From Bryobacterales bacterium (lineage in GTDB: Bacteria; Acidobacteriota; Terriglobia; Bryobacterales; Bryobacteraceae): a stretch of 64,000 nucleotides of DNA. A program made the position numbers and the translations under genes. The stretch spans positions 62,001 to 126,000 of the forward strand of contig JADKID010000012.1 in the NCBI GenBank assembly GCA_016721425.1, in the 5' to 3' direction. This document shows, in pieces, positions 1 to 8,216 of this stretch (positions are counted from its first letter, which is position 1; each line of letters begins with the position of its first letter). The notes under the pieces are model-generated. The model ran no database searches, had not been told where the DNA came from, and worked only from the letters and a program-made list of their open reading frames with translations.

Positions 1-368
1 CCAAAAGCTACAAGTTCGAATCCTGGCCCATCGCCGTCCAGGAGCCCGAACGCAGCCCGCAAAGAGCTACGTTTGAGCTCGTCAAACCCACAGCCGACAC
101 CGTCATCACCGTCGGCCAGCCCACGCCCTTCCAGATCAAGGTCAAAAAGCAGACCGCCGGCACACGCCGCATGACCTACATGATCGTCGGCGACATCGTC
201 CGAGACGGCCAGGGCAATCGCATCCTCGCCACCGGCCCCGACGGCAACCTCACCATCCCGCCGAACATCCTCGCCCAGAGCGAAGGCGTCATCAACGTCC
301 GCGTCGCCGCCCTCAACGCCCCCGGCAAAGTCTATCTCATCGATTACATCTTTAGCGTGAAGAAATGA
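1..368 (+). CDS. C-terminal part of an unrecognised protein (5' end outside window)
   Basis: The frame that begins at base 3 is open from the window edge to the stop at 366-368, giving 121 residues with no start needed inside the window. The visible part is rich in beta-forming residues (repeated V/I/T stretches, a GQGNRI turn and a conserved-looking LIDYIFSVKK end) and has no membrane segment. It looks like the end of a secreted or periplasmic beta-domain, but I do not recognise the family. Its stop overlaps the start of tsaB (ATGA at 365-368), so the two are probably co-transcribed and translationally coupled. No function is assigned. Confidence 0.75.
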   Translation, partial: KSYKFESWPIAVQEPERSPQRATFELVKPTADTVITVGQPTPFQIKVKKQTAGTRRMTYMIVGDIVRDGQGNRILATGPDGNLTIPPNILAQSEGVINVRVAALNAPGKVYLIDYIFSVKK

Positions 369-994
369 CGAGAATCAGAATCGTGTCGCTGGATACAGCC
401 TCCGAGCACGGCAGCATCGCCTTGGTCCAGGACGGCGCGGTGCTCGACGAAATCGCCCTCCACGCGCCCGAGGGCTTCGGACAGATCCTCTTCCCCGCCC
501 TGGAGCGCCTGATGGCCCGCCACGCCTGGCGTCACGAATCCGTCACCGGCTACGCGGCGGGCGCCGGTCCGGGCTCCTTCACTGGAGTCCGCGTCGCCCT
601 CGCCGCCATCAAAGGCTTCGCCGAAGCATCCCACGCCAAAGCCGCCGCTGTCTCCAATCTGGAGGCCATGGCCGCCTATGGCAGCGCCCCCATCCGTGCG
701 CCCTTCTTCGACGCGCGCCGCGGGCAAATCTACTGCGCCACCTACAGTGCCGCCCTGGAGCTCCAGGGCGATGAATTGGTCGCCGAGTTCCTAAGCTGGC
801 GCGCCACCCTACCCGCCGGAGCCGAGCTCCTCACTCCTGATCCGGCGTTCTACGGAGTCGACGCCACCACGACACCCCGCGCCCTAGCCGGCGCCATCGG
901 ACGCCTCGCCGCCGCCCGCCTCGCCGACCCCGTCACCATCGACGCCAACTACGTCCGCCGCTCAGACGCCGAGCTCAACTGGGTCGATCGCTAA
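365..994 (+). CDS. tsaB: tRNA threonylcarbamoyladenosine biosynthesis protein TsaB
   Basis: This 209-residue protein belongs to the ASKHA-fold TsaB/YeaZ family. TsaB is the partner of TsaD and TsaE in transferring the threonylcarbamoyl group to A37 of ANN-decoding tRNAs in the cytoplasm. Visible signs are the N-terminal LDTASEHGSIAL phosphate-loop-like segment (residues 9-20) and the family hallmark GPGSFTGVR (68-76), followed by the helix that begins ALAAIKGF. It is slightly shorter than typical TsaB (about 220-230), with the loss at the C-terminus. The start overlaps the upstream stop. The gene ends 4 bp inside the convergent regulator gene, and no terminator is visible between them. Confidence 0.93.
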   Translation: MTRIRIVSLDTASEHGSIALVQDGAVLDEIALHAPEGFGQILFPALERLMARHAWRHESVTGYAAGAGPGSFTGVRVALAAIKGFAEASHAKAAAVSNLEAMAAYGSAPIRAPFFDARRGQIYCATYSAALELQGDELVAEFLSWRATLPAGAELLTPDPAFYGVDATTTPRALAGAIGRLAAARLADPVTIDANYVRRSDAELNWVDR

Positions 995-2271
995 TACCGC
1001 CGCCAGGCGCTGATCCGGAACCGCGGGATCGATTGGCTCACCAATTCGCCCTGCAGCAGCACCTCAAAGTACGGCAACGGCTGCCCCTCCTCCACCCCCA
1101 TCAGCGGTCGCAACTGCCTCACCCATTCTTCCTTCGTCACAAACTCTCCCCCTGCCTCCGTCGACTGAACATCGGTGCCGGAGATCAACAGCACACTCCC
1201 AGTGCCCTTCGGATTCGGGAGAAACGCCACCCGGCAATAACTCATCCGCCCCCATCGCCCGTGATACGTGGCCTGCTCCCCAGCCTTCGGAGCCCGGTTC
1301 TGAAACCAAGCCTGCTTCGGCGCTTCCTCAAACACAGTCTGGAAGTTCAGTCTGTCCTCGAATAGCCCCACCCACGGATTCGCACGCCGGCTGCCCAGCA
1401 GGATCGCATTGTGATCCGATACCTGGTTCACCGTCAGGTCGCGCGCAAACACCACCTCCGTCTGCATCCCATTGGCCGCGCTCACCAGGCTGATCCGCCG
1501 CGCGATGTTGGTGTCCGCCATCCCCGTATAGGGGCGCAGCAGGTTCAGGATCAGCGCCCGCTTCTCCACATCGGCAATCCGCTCCCGGGCGATGCGCTCA
1601 AACGCCTTGGCCTGATAGTCCGACAGCGAGACGTGCCCCTTGATCGCGTCCTCAAACACCACCAGGTTGGCATCTGCCGCCACGATATAGTTGTGCCGCC
1701 CGTTGCCGAAAATCTGCCGCCAGAACGCGTCGATCGAGGGCTGCGCACCCAATCCGAACTCCGCCCGCCGGCGTAGCGAAAAGTTCTGCACCAGCAGCAG
1801 CCCGCACGCCAACGTCATCACCACGCTCAACGCTATCAGTACCGCCCACCACCGACTGCGGCCCGGTGGCGAGGGCAGCACCACCAGTTGCGGCTCCACC
1901 TCGGCCTCCCGCGGCCGGAATACCAGGGAGTAACTACCCTTCGGCATTTCGATCAGTAGCGGTTCACCTAGCCCGTCCTCTGTGAAATGCTGCTGCAGCT
2001 TCTTGCGTAACTGGGAAGCATGCACCCGCACCAGCGTATCCTGGCTCGTGTCGTACGTCTCCGGCCGCCCAAACACCTCCACGCCAATCTCGTGCTCCCG
2101 GATCGGCGTCTCCGGCGAACGCAAGCTCCGCTCCCCCACATACAACAGCAACTCGCGCAGCCGATTGGACTTCTGAAACGCCGGCGACGCCGCCACACGC
2201 TGCAGAAGCGCCCATCGCTCATCGGCAAACGCCGGGCTCATCTCGATCGGTCGCTGGAATCCGGAGGCCAT
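991..2271 (-). CDS. Membrane-anchored winged-helix regulator, paired with a TonB-dependent receptor
   Basis: This 426-residue protein has three parts: an N-terminal OmpR/CadC-like winged helix (about 25-118, with VRVHASQLRKKL as the likely recognition helix and the MPKGSY wing), one transmembrane helix (about 141-163), and a C-terminal domain of about 260 residues outside the membrane. The C-terminal domain shares ANGxQ, ANPWV and RAPxxGE motifs with the protein at 61072-62331, so the two are paralogues. Both stand divergent to a large TonB-dependent receptor. I infer a CadC-style one-component sensor that controls the neighbouring receptor from the membrane. The ligand is unknown. The start is an ATG, and a second Met at residue 11 is possible. 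Confidence 0.85.
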   Translation of the reverse strand: MASGFQRPIEMSPAFADERWALLQRVAASPAFQKSNRLRELLLYVGERSLRSPETPIREHEIGVEVFGRPETYDTSQDTLVRVHASQLRKKLQQHFTEDGLGEPLLIEMPKGSYSLVFRPREAEVEPQLVVLPSPPGRSRWWAVLIALSVVMTLACGLLLVQNFSLRRRAEFGLGAQPSIDAFWRQIFGNGRHNYIVAADANLVVFEDAIKGHVSLSDYQAKAFERIARERIADVEKRALILNLLRPYTGMADTNIARRISLVSAANGMQTEVVFARDLTVNQVSDHNAILLGSRRANPWVGLFEDRLNFQTVFEEAPKQAWFQNRAPKAGEQATYHGRWGRMSYCRVAFLPNPKGTGSVLLISGTDVQSTEAGGEFVTKEEWVRQLRPLMGVEEGQPLPYFEVLLQGELVSQSIPRFRISAWRRY

Positions 2272-2328
2272 CTTCCTATCGCCCGCAAGTATATCGCAGC
2301 CGGACCAGCCACGGAGTAACGTGTCCGC

Positions 2329-2355
2329 TTCACCGCTAATTCACAGCGAATTCAC
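2329..2355. promoter_or_regulatory. Three TTCAC direct repeats phased at 11 bp (candidate winged-helix operator)
   Basis: TTCAC occurs at 2329-2333, 2340-2344 and 2351-2355, exactly 11 bp apart. The last two are extended to AATTCAC. Tandem direct repeats one helical turn apart are the usual site form for OmpR-type winged helices. The array sits between the divergent regulator and receptor genes, next to the 11-bp palindrome TTGTCCGACAA (2357-2367) and an AT-rich GTATTATAG stretch about 20 bp further on that could hold a -10 element for the receptor. Binding is inferred, not shown. Confidence 0.45.
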
Positions 2356-2462
2356 TTGTCCGACAAACACTTACAGGCAGACCGTATTATAGAGATAGTA
2401 TTCGCCAGCGGTGTCCCCTTTCGGGTTCCTCACCGCATGGTCCTTTTTCAGGAGTCTTTCCC

Positions 2463-5400
2463 ATGTTTGCAAATCGTCTCAAGGTCGGCTTGGTAGCCGC
2501 CTTGCTACTCTTGTTCGCTCTCCCAGCCGCGGCACAGGACGCGCGCGGTACCGTTTTGGGCCGTGTCACCGACGCCTCTGGCGCTGTGGTCCCCAACGCG
2601 GAAGTTCTTGTCACCAATGAAAACACAGGCGTCCCGCTGACAGCCAAGGCGAACGCCAGCGGTAACTTTGCCCTGCCCTATCTGATCCCTGGCACCTATA
2701 CCTTGACCTGCGAGATGCAGGGCTTCAAGAAATGGACCCGCCCCGGCATCCAGGTGCGCATCAACGATAGCGTCGAAGTCAATGTCGAGATGGCAGTCGG
2801 CGCCACGTCAGAGACTATCGAAGTCAACGATTCCACCCCACTCCTCTCCACCACTGAGGCTTCCCTCGGCCAAGTGATCGACGAGCGCCGGATTCTCGAA
2901 TTGCCACAGTTCGCCGGTAACGCCATGGATTTGGTCCACCTGGCGCCCGGCACCGTCAACGGCACCAACATGCGCCTCCGCAAGGCCGGCTTTAACAACG
3001 CGCCCTCGCAATTCGCCACCGATGGCGGCGGCAACTACCAGAACGAGTTCTCCATCGACGGCGTGTCCAACACCTACTCGGACGGGACGTCACCACGCGT
3101 TGCCTTCTCGCCGCCCCAGACCGCCATCAGCGAGTTCAAGGTGCAGACCTCAGCGTTCGATGCCTCCCTCGGCCACACCATGGGCAGCACCGTCAACGTC
3201 TCCACTAAATCGGGCACCAACCTCCTCCATGGCGAGTTCCACGAGTGGTTCCGCCACAGCGCTCTCGACGCCCCCACCCTGTTCCAGAATCGTTCCAACC
3301 AGAAGAAGTCCATCTATCAGGACAACCGCTACGGCGCCTCCGCCGGCGCGCCTATCATCATCCCGAAACTCTACAACGGCAAGAATCGCAGCTTCTGGTT
3401 CTTCGCCTATGAAGCCAATAAGTTCGGCGACCCCCAGAACGTCACCTCCACGGTACCCACCGCCAAGATGCGCGAAGGCGATCTCTCTGAATACCGCGCC
3501 CTCGGCGCCGCCTATCAGGTTTACGATCCTCGCAGCACCACCCTCACCGGCGGGCGCTATGTGCGCACCGCCATCCCCGGCAACATCATCCCCAAGTCGC
3601 AGCTCGACCAGGTCGGCTTGAACTTCGCCGCCCTCTATCCCCTGCCCAATCAGGCCGGATCCACCGACTACCGCAACAACTACTACCGCACCGGCAAGGC
3701 GCTGGAAGACTATTGGGTCTGGATGACGCGCATTGACCATACCATCAGCGACAACCACCGCATCTTCCTCCGCCTCCATCGCGATTTCTGGGAAGAAGAC
3801 AAGAGCCGTGACTTCGGCAACGACGTCCGCGGCGTCATCCTTAATCGCAATAACAAGGGCATCGCGTTCGACGATGTTTACGTCTTCAACCCCACCCTCC
3901 TCCTCAACTTCCGCTACGGCCTCACCTTCCAGGACTTCCCCGAGCGCCGCGCCTCCCAAGGCACCGATCTCTCGAAACTCGGTCTCTCCGCCAACCTGAT
4001 CTCCCAACTCCCCAACAAGGCGATCGCCACCTTGCCGAACATTACCCTCGCCCCCTATACGGCTATCGCCCAATGGGAGTCGCAGGACGGCTACACCGCC
4101 TCCACCACCAACTCGTTCGTTGCCAACTTCACCAAGCTCAAGGGCAACCACAACATCCGGTTCGGCCCTGAGATGCGCATCTATCGCGAGAGCCGCAATC
4201 GCTACGGCACCGCCATCTCGCCCCAGTACAACTTCAACGCCACGTTCACCAAAGCCAACGATACCGCCGCCAACCCCACACTCGGCGGCGAAATGGCCGC
4301 TATGCTGATGGGCATCCCGGCTGGCAGTATGGCCCGAGTGGATAGCTACGTGGAGCAGGATAAGTACTTCGCTCTGTACCTGCACGACGATTGGAAGGTC
4401 ACCCGCAAGTTGACCCTCAACCTCGGCCTGCGCTGGGAATACGAGTCGCCCATCACAGAGCGCTTTGATCGCTCCGCCATCCACTTCGCCGGCACCACAC
4501 CCAATCCGCTGAACGACGCCGCCCGCGCCGCTTACGCCAAAAACCCCATCGACGAACTGCCCGTCTCGCAGTTCCAGGCCATGGGCGGACTCACCTTCGC
4601 CGGCGTGTCCCAACGGTCGCGATTACTGGACCTCCCCAGGACGAACTTCCAGCCGCGCATTGGCTTCGCCTATCAGCTCACTCCGAAGACCATTCTGCGC
4701 GGCGGCTACGGGCTCTTCGTTGCCTCCATCGGCGTGAACTACTCCAACACAAACCTCACCGGTTTCTCGCAGACCACGCCCATCCAGGCATCCCTCGACA
4801 ACGGCATCACCTTCGTCGCCACCAACGCCAATCCCTTCCCCAACGGACTCATTGCTCCGGCCGGCTCCAAGGGCGGCTTGATGACCAACATCGGCCAGGG
4901 CATCTCGTTCTTCCCAGACGCCCGCAGCAACCCCTACTCCCAGCGCTGGAGCTTCGGCATCCAACAGGAATTGCCGTTCAAGGTCATGATGGAGAACTCC
5001 TACGTCGGCAACCGGAACACGCGCTTGAACATCAACCGCGAGCTGAGCTATACCCCGGCCAAGTATCTCAGCACCTCCCCGGTGCGCGATCAGGCCACGA
5101 TCGACTACCTCGGCAAAACCTTCCCCAACCCCTACAACGGCCTGAATTCCATCTTCGGCACTGTCATCTCACGAGCCAATCTGCTTCGCCCCAACAGCCA
5201 GTTCTCCAGCACCCAACTGCAAGGCGACCCTGCCGGTTACTCCTGGTACCACTCGCTCCAGAGCCGCATCGAGCGTCGTTTTGCCAACGCCTGGACAGTG
5301 CAGGCCTCCTACACATGGTCCAAGTCCATGGACGCTTCCGAATTTCTGAACGCGGCCGACCCCATGCCCTACGAGAGCCTGGCTCAACTCGACCGCACAC

Positions 5401-5930
5401 ACCGCCTCACCGGCTCCGGTATCTGGGAAGTCCCATTTGGCCACAAACGGCACTGGGGCTCCAATTGGAACTCAGTGACCAACTTCATCGCCGGCGGCTG
5501 GCAACTCGGCGGTATCTACCAGCATCAGAGCGGCGAGCCCCTCGGCTTCGGTAACCGTATTTTCAACGGTGACCTGAAGAACATCGTGAAATCCAAGGAC
5601 ACTCGCAACGTGGATAGCTGGTTTACTCCGGCCGCAGCGGCTGGTTTCGAAACCAGCGGAGCCCGCCAGTTGGCCTCCAACCTGCGCGCCTTCTCTCTCC
5701 GCTTCAGTTCCGTTCGCGGCCCCAACCAGGACCGCTGGGATCTGTCGATGATCAAGAACTTCCGGATCAACGAGCGATGGAACACTCAGTTCCGCGCCGA
5801 AACCTTCAACGCGATGAACCACCCCAACCTGGCCAATCCCAACACGGACCCCACCAGCGGATCATGGGGCGCCATTACCAGTCAGGATTCTCCCCGTTCC
5901 TGGCAGCTCTCGCTGAAGATCACCTACTAA
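2463..5930 (+). CDS. Oar-like TonB-dependent receptor with N-terminal carboxypeptidase-regulatory domain
   Basis: This is a 1155-residue outer-membrane protein. It has a Sec signal peptide (1-24, cleavage after AAA), a carboxypeptidase D regulatory-like beta-sandwich (about 27-110, starting GTVLGRVTDASGAVVPNAEV), a plug domain (about 130-260) and a long beta-barrel ending WQLSLKITY, with a terminal aromatic residue as expected for Bam-dependent insertion. This architecture is common in Acidobacteria and is thought to import or bind polymers such as oligosaccharides. The substrate cannot be read from the sequence. AGGAG at 2450-2454 lies 8 nt before the ATG. It is divergent from the winged-helix gene at 991-2271, its likely regulator. 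No TonB box was identified with confidence. Confidence 0.92.
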   Translation: MFANRLKVGLVAALLLLFALPAAAQDARGTVLGRVTDASGAVVPNAEVLVTNENTGVPLTAKANASGNFALPYLIPGTYTLTCEMQGFKKWTRPGIQVRINDSVEVNVEMAVGATSETIEVNDSTPLLSTTEASLGQVIDERRILELPQFAGNAMDLVHLAPGTVNGTNMRLRKAGFNNAPSQFATDGGGNYQNEFSIDGVSNTYSDGTSPRVAFSPPQTAISEFKVQTSAFDASLGHTMGSTVNVSTKSGTNLLHGEFHEWFRHSALDAPTLFQNRSNQKKSIYQDNRYGASAGAPIIIPKLYNGKNRSFWFFAYEANKFGDPQNVTSTVPTAKMREGDLSEYRALGAAYQVYDPRSTTLTGGRYVRTAIPGNIIPKSQLDQVGLNFAALYPLPNQAGSTDYRNNYYRTGKALEDYWVWMTRIDHTISDNHRIFLRLHRDFWEEDKSRDFGNDVRGVILNRNNKGIAFDDVYVFNPTLLLNFRYGLTFQDFPERRASQGTDLSKLGLSANLISQLPNKAIATLPNITLAPYTAIAQWESQDGYTASTTNSFVANFTKLKGNHNIRFGPEMRIYRESRNRYGTAISPQYNFNATFTKANDTAANPTLGGEMAAMLMGIPAGSMARVDSYVEQDKYFALYLHDDWKVTRKLTLNLGLRWEYESPITERFDRSAIHFAGTTPNPLNDAARAAYAKNPIDELPVSQFQAMGGLTFAGVSQRSRLLDLPRTNFQPRIGFAYQLTPKTILRGGYGLFVASIGVNYSNTNLTGFSQTTPIQASLDNGITFVATNANPFPNGLIAPAGSKGGLMTNIGQGISFFPDARSNPYSQRWSFGIQQELPFKVMMENSYVGNRNTRLNINRELSYTPAKYLSTSPVRDQATIDYLGKTFPNPYNGLNSIFGTVISRANLLRPNSQFSSTQLQGDPAGYSWYHSLQSRIERRFANAWTVQASYTWSKSMDASEFLNAADPMPYESLAQLDRTHRLTGSGIWEVPFGHKRHWGSNWNSVTNFIAGGWQLGGIYQHQSGEPLGFGNRIFNGDLKNIVKSKDTRNVDSWFTPAAAAGFETSGARQLASNLRAFSLRFSSVRGPNQDRWDLSMIKNFRINERWNTQFRAETFNAMNHPNLANPNTDPTSGSWGAITSQDSPRSWQLSLKITY

Positions 5931-5950
5931 CCCCTTGTCACCAACCTCGT

Positions 5951-5986
5951 GATCGTGCATCCTTCAAATGGGAAGGATGCACGATC
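5951..5986 (+). promoter_or_regulatory. Perfect 15-bp inverted repeat ending at the start codon of the universal stress gene
   Basis: GATCGTGCATCCTTC (5951-5965) and its exact reverse complement (5972-5986) are separated by six bases, AAATGG. The 3' arm contains the GAAGGA Shine-Dalgarno (5972-5977) and ends on the base before the ATG at 5987. In RNA this stem would hide the ribosome binding site of the stress-protein gene. It lies 20 bp after the receptor stop codon, so it could also act as a transcription boundary, but no U-run follows. Confidence 0.8.
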
Positions 5987-6448
5987 ATGCAGCTGTCTGT
6001 CCCCTTCGATTCCATCGTCTGCCCCACCGATTTTAGCGATTGCTCCACCAATGCCCTCCGCTGGGCCGTTTGGCTCGCCCACACCGCCCACAAACCCCTC
6101 CGCCTCCTCCACTCCGTTCACGTCGACATGCCTGCCTACGTCACGCCCGATATCCGCACACAGATCCTGGAACAGTGGGCCGTCGTCCGCCGCGATGCCG
6201 AACAGCACCTCCAAACCTGGGCCCAGCCCCATCTCCCCGAAGGACTCGAAGTCCACTACGAGATCTCCGACGCCCCGCCCGTAGAGGCAGTCATCGCCTC
6301 CGCCCATCGCGATAATTCCTGGGTCGTCATGGGTACGCACGGCCGCACCGGCTGGCGCCAGGTCTGGATGGGCTCTGTCACCACCCGCACCATCGAACAG
6401 GCCAAAGTGCCTGTGCTGGCTATTCCGCCCGACCGGCAGCTATGCTGA
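5987..6448 (+). CDS. Universal stress protein (UspA family)
   Basis: This 153-residue cytoplasmic protein has the single-domain Usp fold. It starts with the beta-1 segment IVCPTDFSD, includes the helix SDCSTNALRWAVWLA, and ends with the nucleotide-binding signature GTHGRTGW followed by GSVTTRTIEQAKVPVLAIPP (the G-x2-G-x9-G-S/T pattern of ATP-binding members). I chose the ATG at 5987 because GAAGGA lies 9 nt upstream and the protein then has the normal family length. The frame stays open to 5777, but that extension lies inside the receptor gene. The start region sits in the 15-bp hairpin, which suggests translational control. Usp proteins help survival in stress or stasis, and the partner here is unknown. 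Confidence 0.88.
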   Translation: MQLSVPFDSIVCPTDFSDCSTNALRWAVWLAHTAHKPLRLLHSVHVDMPAYVTPDIRTQILEQWAVVRRDAEQHLQTWAQPHLPEGLEVHYEISDAPPVEAVIASAHRDNSWVVMGTHGRTGWRQVWMGSVTTRTIEQAKVPVLAIPPDRQLC

Positions 6449-6458
6449 AAGAAGTAAT

Positions 6459-6554
6459 ATGAATTTGCCCGATTGGCTCGTCATGCTCTTGATTGGCGCT
6501 GGCTACTTCGCCCTAATGAAATGGGTACTCCCGAGATTGGGAGTACCCACTTGA
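6459..6554 (+). CDS. 31-residue single-helix membrane miniprotein
   Basis: An ATG at 6459, preceded by GAAAGAAG (6447-6454), opens a 31-codon frame 10 bp after the stress-protein stop. The product is one hydrophobic helix (WLVMLLIGAGYFALMKWVL, about residues 6-24) with an Asp before it and basic residues after it. The coding-like composition, spacing and ribosome binding site support a real small gene co-transcribed with the stress protein. I recognise no family. The last third of the gene forms the 11-bp hairpin listed next. Confidence 0.5.
   Translation: MNLPDWLVMLLIGAGYFALMKWVLPRLGVPT
6522..6549 (+). terminator. 11-bp perfect hairpin inside the end of the miniprotein gene
   Basis: TGGGTACTCCC (6522-6532) and GGGAGTACCCA (6539-6549) are exact reverse complements around a GAGATT loop. 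The hairpin ends 2 bp before the miniprotein stop codon. No U-run follows, so it is either a factor-assisted 3' boundary or an RNA stabiliser. It also separates these genes from the convergent radical SAM gene. Confidence 0.5.
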
Positions 6555-6588
6555 GCGGCCAATTCCTGCGACGTCGGGTCCCGGCGTC

Positions 6589-8106
6589 CTAAGCTGCCTG
6601 AACAGAAACCGCCCGTGGCTCCCTCTTAGGCAGAGTCAACCCCGGCATCGGCGCCGCCCGGAACAGCTTCAACAACGGCTTCGCCATCCAGCGCGCCCAG
6701 TTCGATGAGCCCTTCTTCCGGGCGCTGTCCGTCGCGATGCCCGTGTTGGCATACATCTGGCGGTAGAGCTTCGAAACCAGCACGAACGCCAGCTTGGCCT
6801 TCATGGACTTCACGCACCGCGCGCGGACCCAGATTTCCTTCAGGCTGTAGAAATCGTCCCAAACCTTCTGCGTGCCCAGCCGGATCTCCTCCGATGACAT
6901 CGTCGGATGCTCCGTGTAGAGCTTCGGCCGCTCATCCGGCGGGATCAACCAGTACCTCGTCAGCCGCTTGTCCGTCTGCGCCAACTCCCACTTCTTGAAG
7001 TCCACCGTGCCCGGATACGGCGTCATCGTCACAAACTGCGCAAACGTGATGTCCGCCTGCTTGGCCAGATCCGCCGTCGCCTGGAATGTCGCCGGGTTGT
7101 CCGTCGGCAGGCCAAAGATGAATGAGCCCAATACGTGTACGCCGTTCTCCCGGAACGTCCGCAACCGCTCCGCCAGCTTCGCGCCCGACGGATTGAACTC
7201 TTTGAATACAGCCTTCAGCCCTTCCGGCGTCACAGACTCCACGCCAACCAGCGCGCCCCTGATCCGCGCCTTCTGCATCGCCGCCAGAAACTCAGGATCT
7301 TCGCCCGCCTCCACCGTGATCTGCGTGAAGAAAACCATGTCCGAGGGCAGATCCGAGAGCCGCTCCATCAGGTCAAACCGCTCGTCGCGCAGCCGGTGCA
7401 ATTCCGCCAGGCGCTCGGCGTTCTTCTGCCGCTCCGCCAGCCTCAGGTCTTCCTTGGTCGCCGGGTAGAAATTGTCGTCCGCTAGCGCGATAAAACGGTA
7501 GCCCAGCTGCCGCAACTGCACAATTTCGCCCATCACCCCGTCGTTCGGCCGCTGCCGCGCTTCCTGCCCGTCCGTGCGCCACACGGAGCAGAACGAGCAG
7601 TGCTTCGGACATCCGCGCACCGTCTGCACCGACGCCCACATATAGCTGCTCGGCGGCAACAAATCCCACCGCGCCGGCAGAAACCGGTCGGCCGCCGCCC
7701 GCCCACCATCGTAGATCTGCTCTGGATGGCCCGCCACGCAATCGGCAACCACACTCGCCCAGATCACGTCGCCATCACCCTTCACTACCGCGTGCGCCCC
7801 GCCCAGCTCCAATGGCTCGTTCGGAAATAGCGTCGCGTGAATCCCGCCAAATACCACGTAGGCGCCCCGCTCCCGCGCAATCTTGCCCAGCGTCAACCCC
7901 CGCGATACGTTCGCAGTGTGGATGCCAATCCCAACGACGTCGCCGCGTTGGATCGTCTCCGGGTCCAGGTGGACCAGCGTCTCATCCACAATCTGCGGAT
8001 CGCCATACTCGCGCGGCGTCGCAGCGGCCAGCACATACAACCAGCGGGGCGTGATCACCCCCGTGCCAAAGGCCAAATCACTCGGATTAATGAGGTGTAC
8101 TCTCAA
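6589..8106 (-). CDS. B12-binding-domain radical SAM protein
   Basis: This is a 505-residue protein. The N-terminal half resembles the cobalamin-binding Rossmann domain of B12-dependent radical SAM enzymes (VVGIGIHTANVSRG, YVVFGGIHATLFPNEP). It is followed by the radical SAM cluster motif CPKHCSFC (Cys166, 170, 173) and a C-terminal extension. I chose the TTG start at 8106 because AGGAGG (8116-8121 on the reverse strand) lies 9 nt upstream and the protein then opens MRVHLINPSD, like its relatives. A longer open frame from a TTG at 8190 lacks such a site. It is the last gene after the peroxidase and DUF3365 genes. Such enzymes methylate or rearrange unactivated carbons, often in hopanoid or lipid pathways. 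The substrate is unknown. Confidence 0.85.
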   Translation of the reverse strand: MRVHLINPSDLAFGTGVITPRWLYVLAAATPREYGDPQIVDETLVHLDPETIQRGDVVGIGIHTANVSRGLTLGKIARERGAYVVFGGIHATLFPNEPLELGGAHAVVKGDGDVIWASVVADCVAGHPEQIYDGGRAAADRFLPARWDLLPPSSYMWASVQTVRGCPKHCSFCSVWRTDGQEARQRPNDGVMGEIVQLRQLGYRFIALADDNFYPATKEDLRLAERQKNAERLAELHRLRDERFDLMERLSDLPSDMVFFTQITVEAGEDPEFLAAMQKARIRGALVGVESVTPEGLKAVFKEFNPSGAKLAERLRTFRENGVHVLGSFIFGLPTDNPATFQATADLAKQADITFAQFVTMTPYPGTVDFKKWELAQTDKRLTRYWLIPPDERPKLYTEHPTMSSEEIRLGTQKVWDDFYSLKEIWVRARCVKSMKAKLAFVLVSKLYRQMYANTGIATDSARKKGSSNWARWMAKPLLKLFRAAPMPGLTLPKREPRAVSVQAA

Positions 8107-8216
8107 CGGACATGCCCTCCTGGGACGGGAACCAGCAGGTCCCGCACTGAGGGCAACCGGAGGAAACTCTGTGGTGCGAGACGCTATCAAATGATATCAA
8201 CATCGTGTACTGGACG

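Noticed and set aside
3150..4613. 487-codon open frame antisense to the first receptor gene
   Set aside because: It lies wholly inside the receptor gene, is Gly/Glu/Val-rich as expected from a mirrored GC-rich codon pattern, and has no start site or domain.
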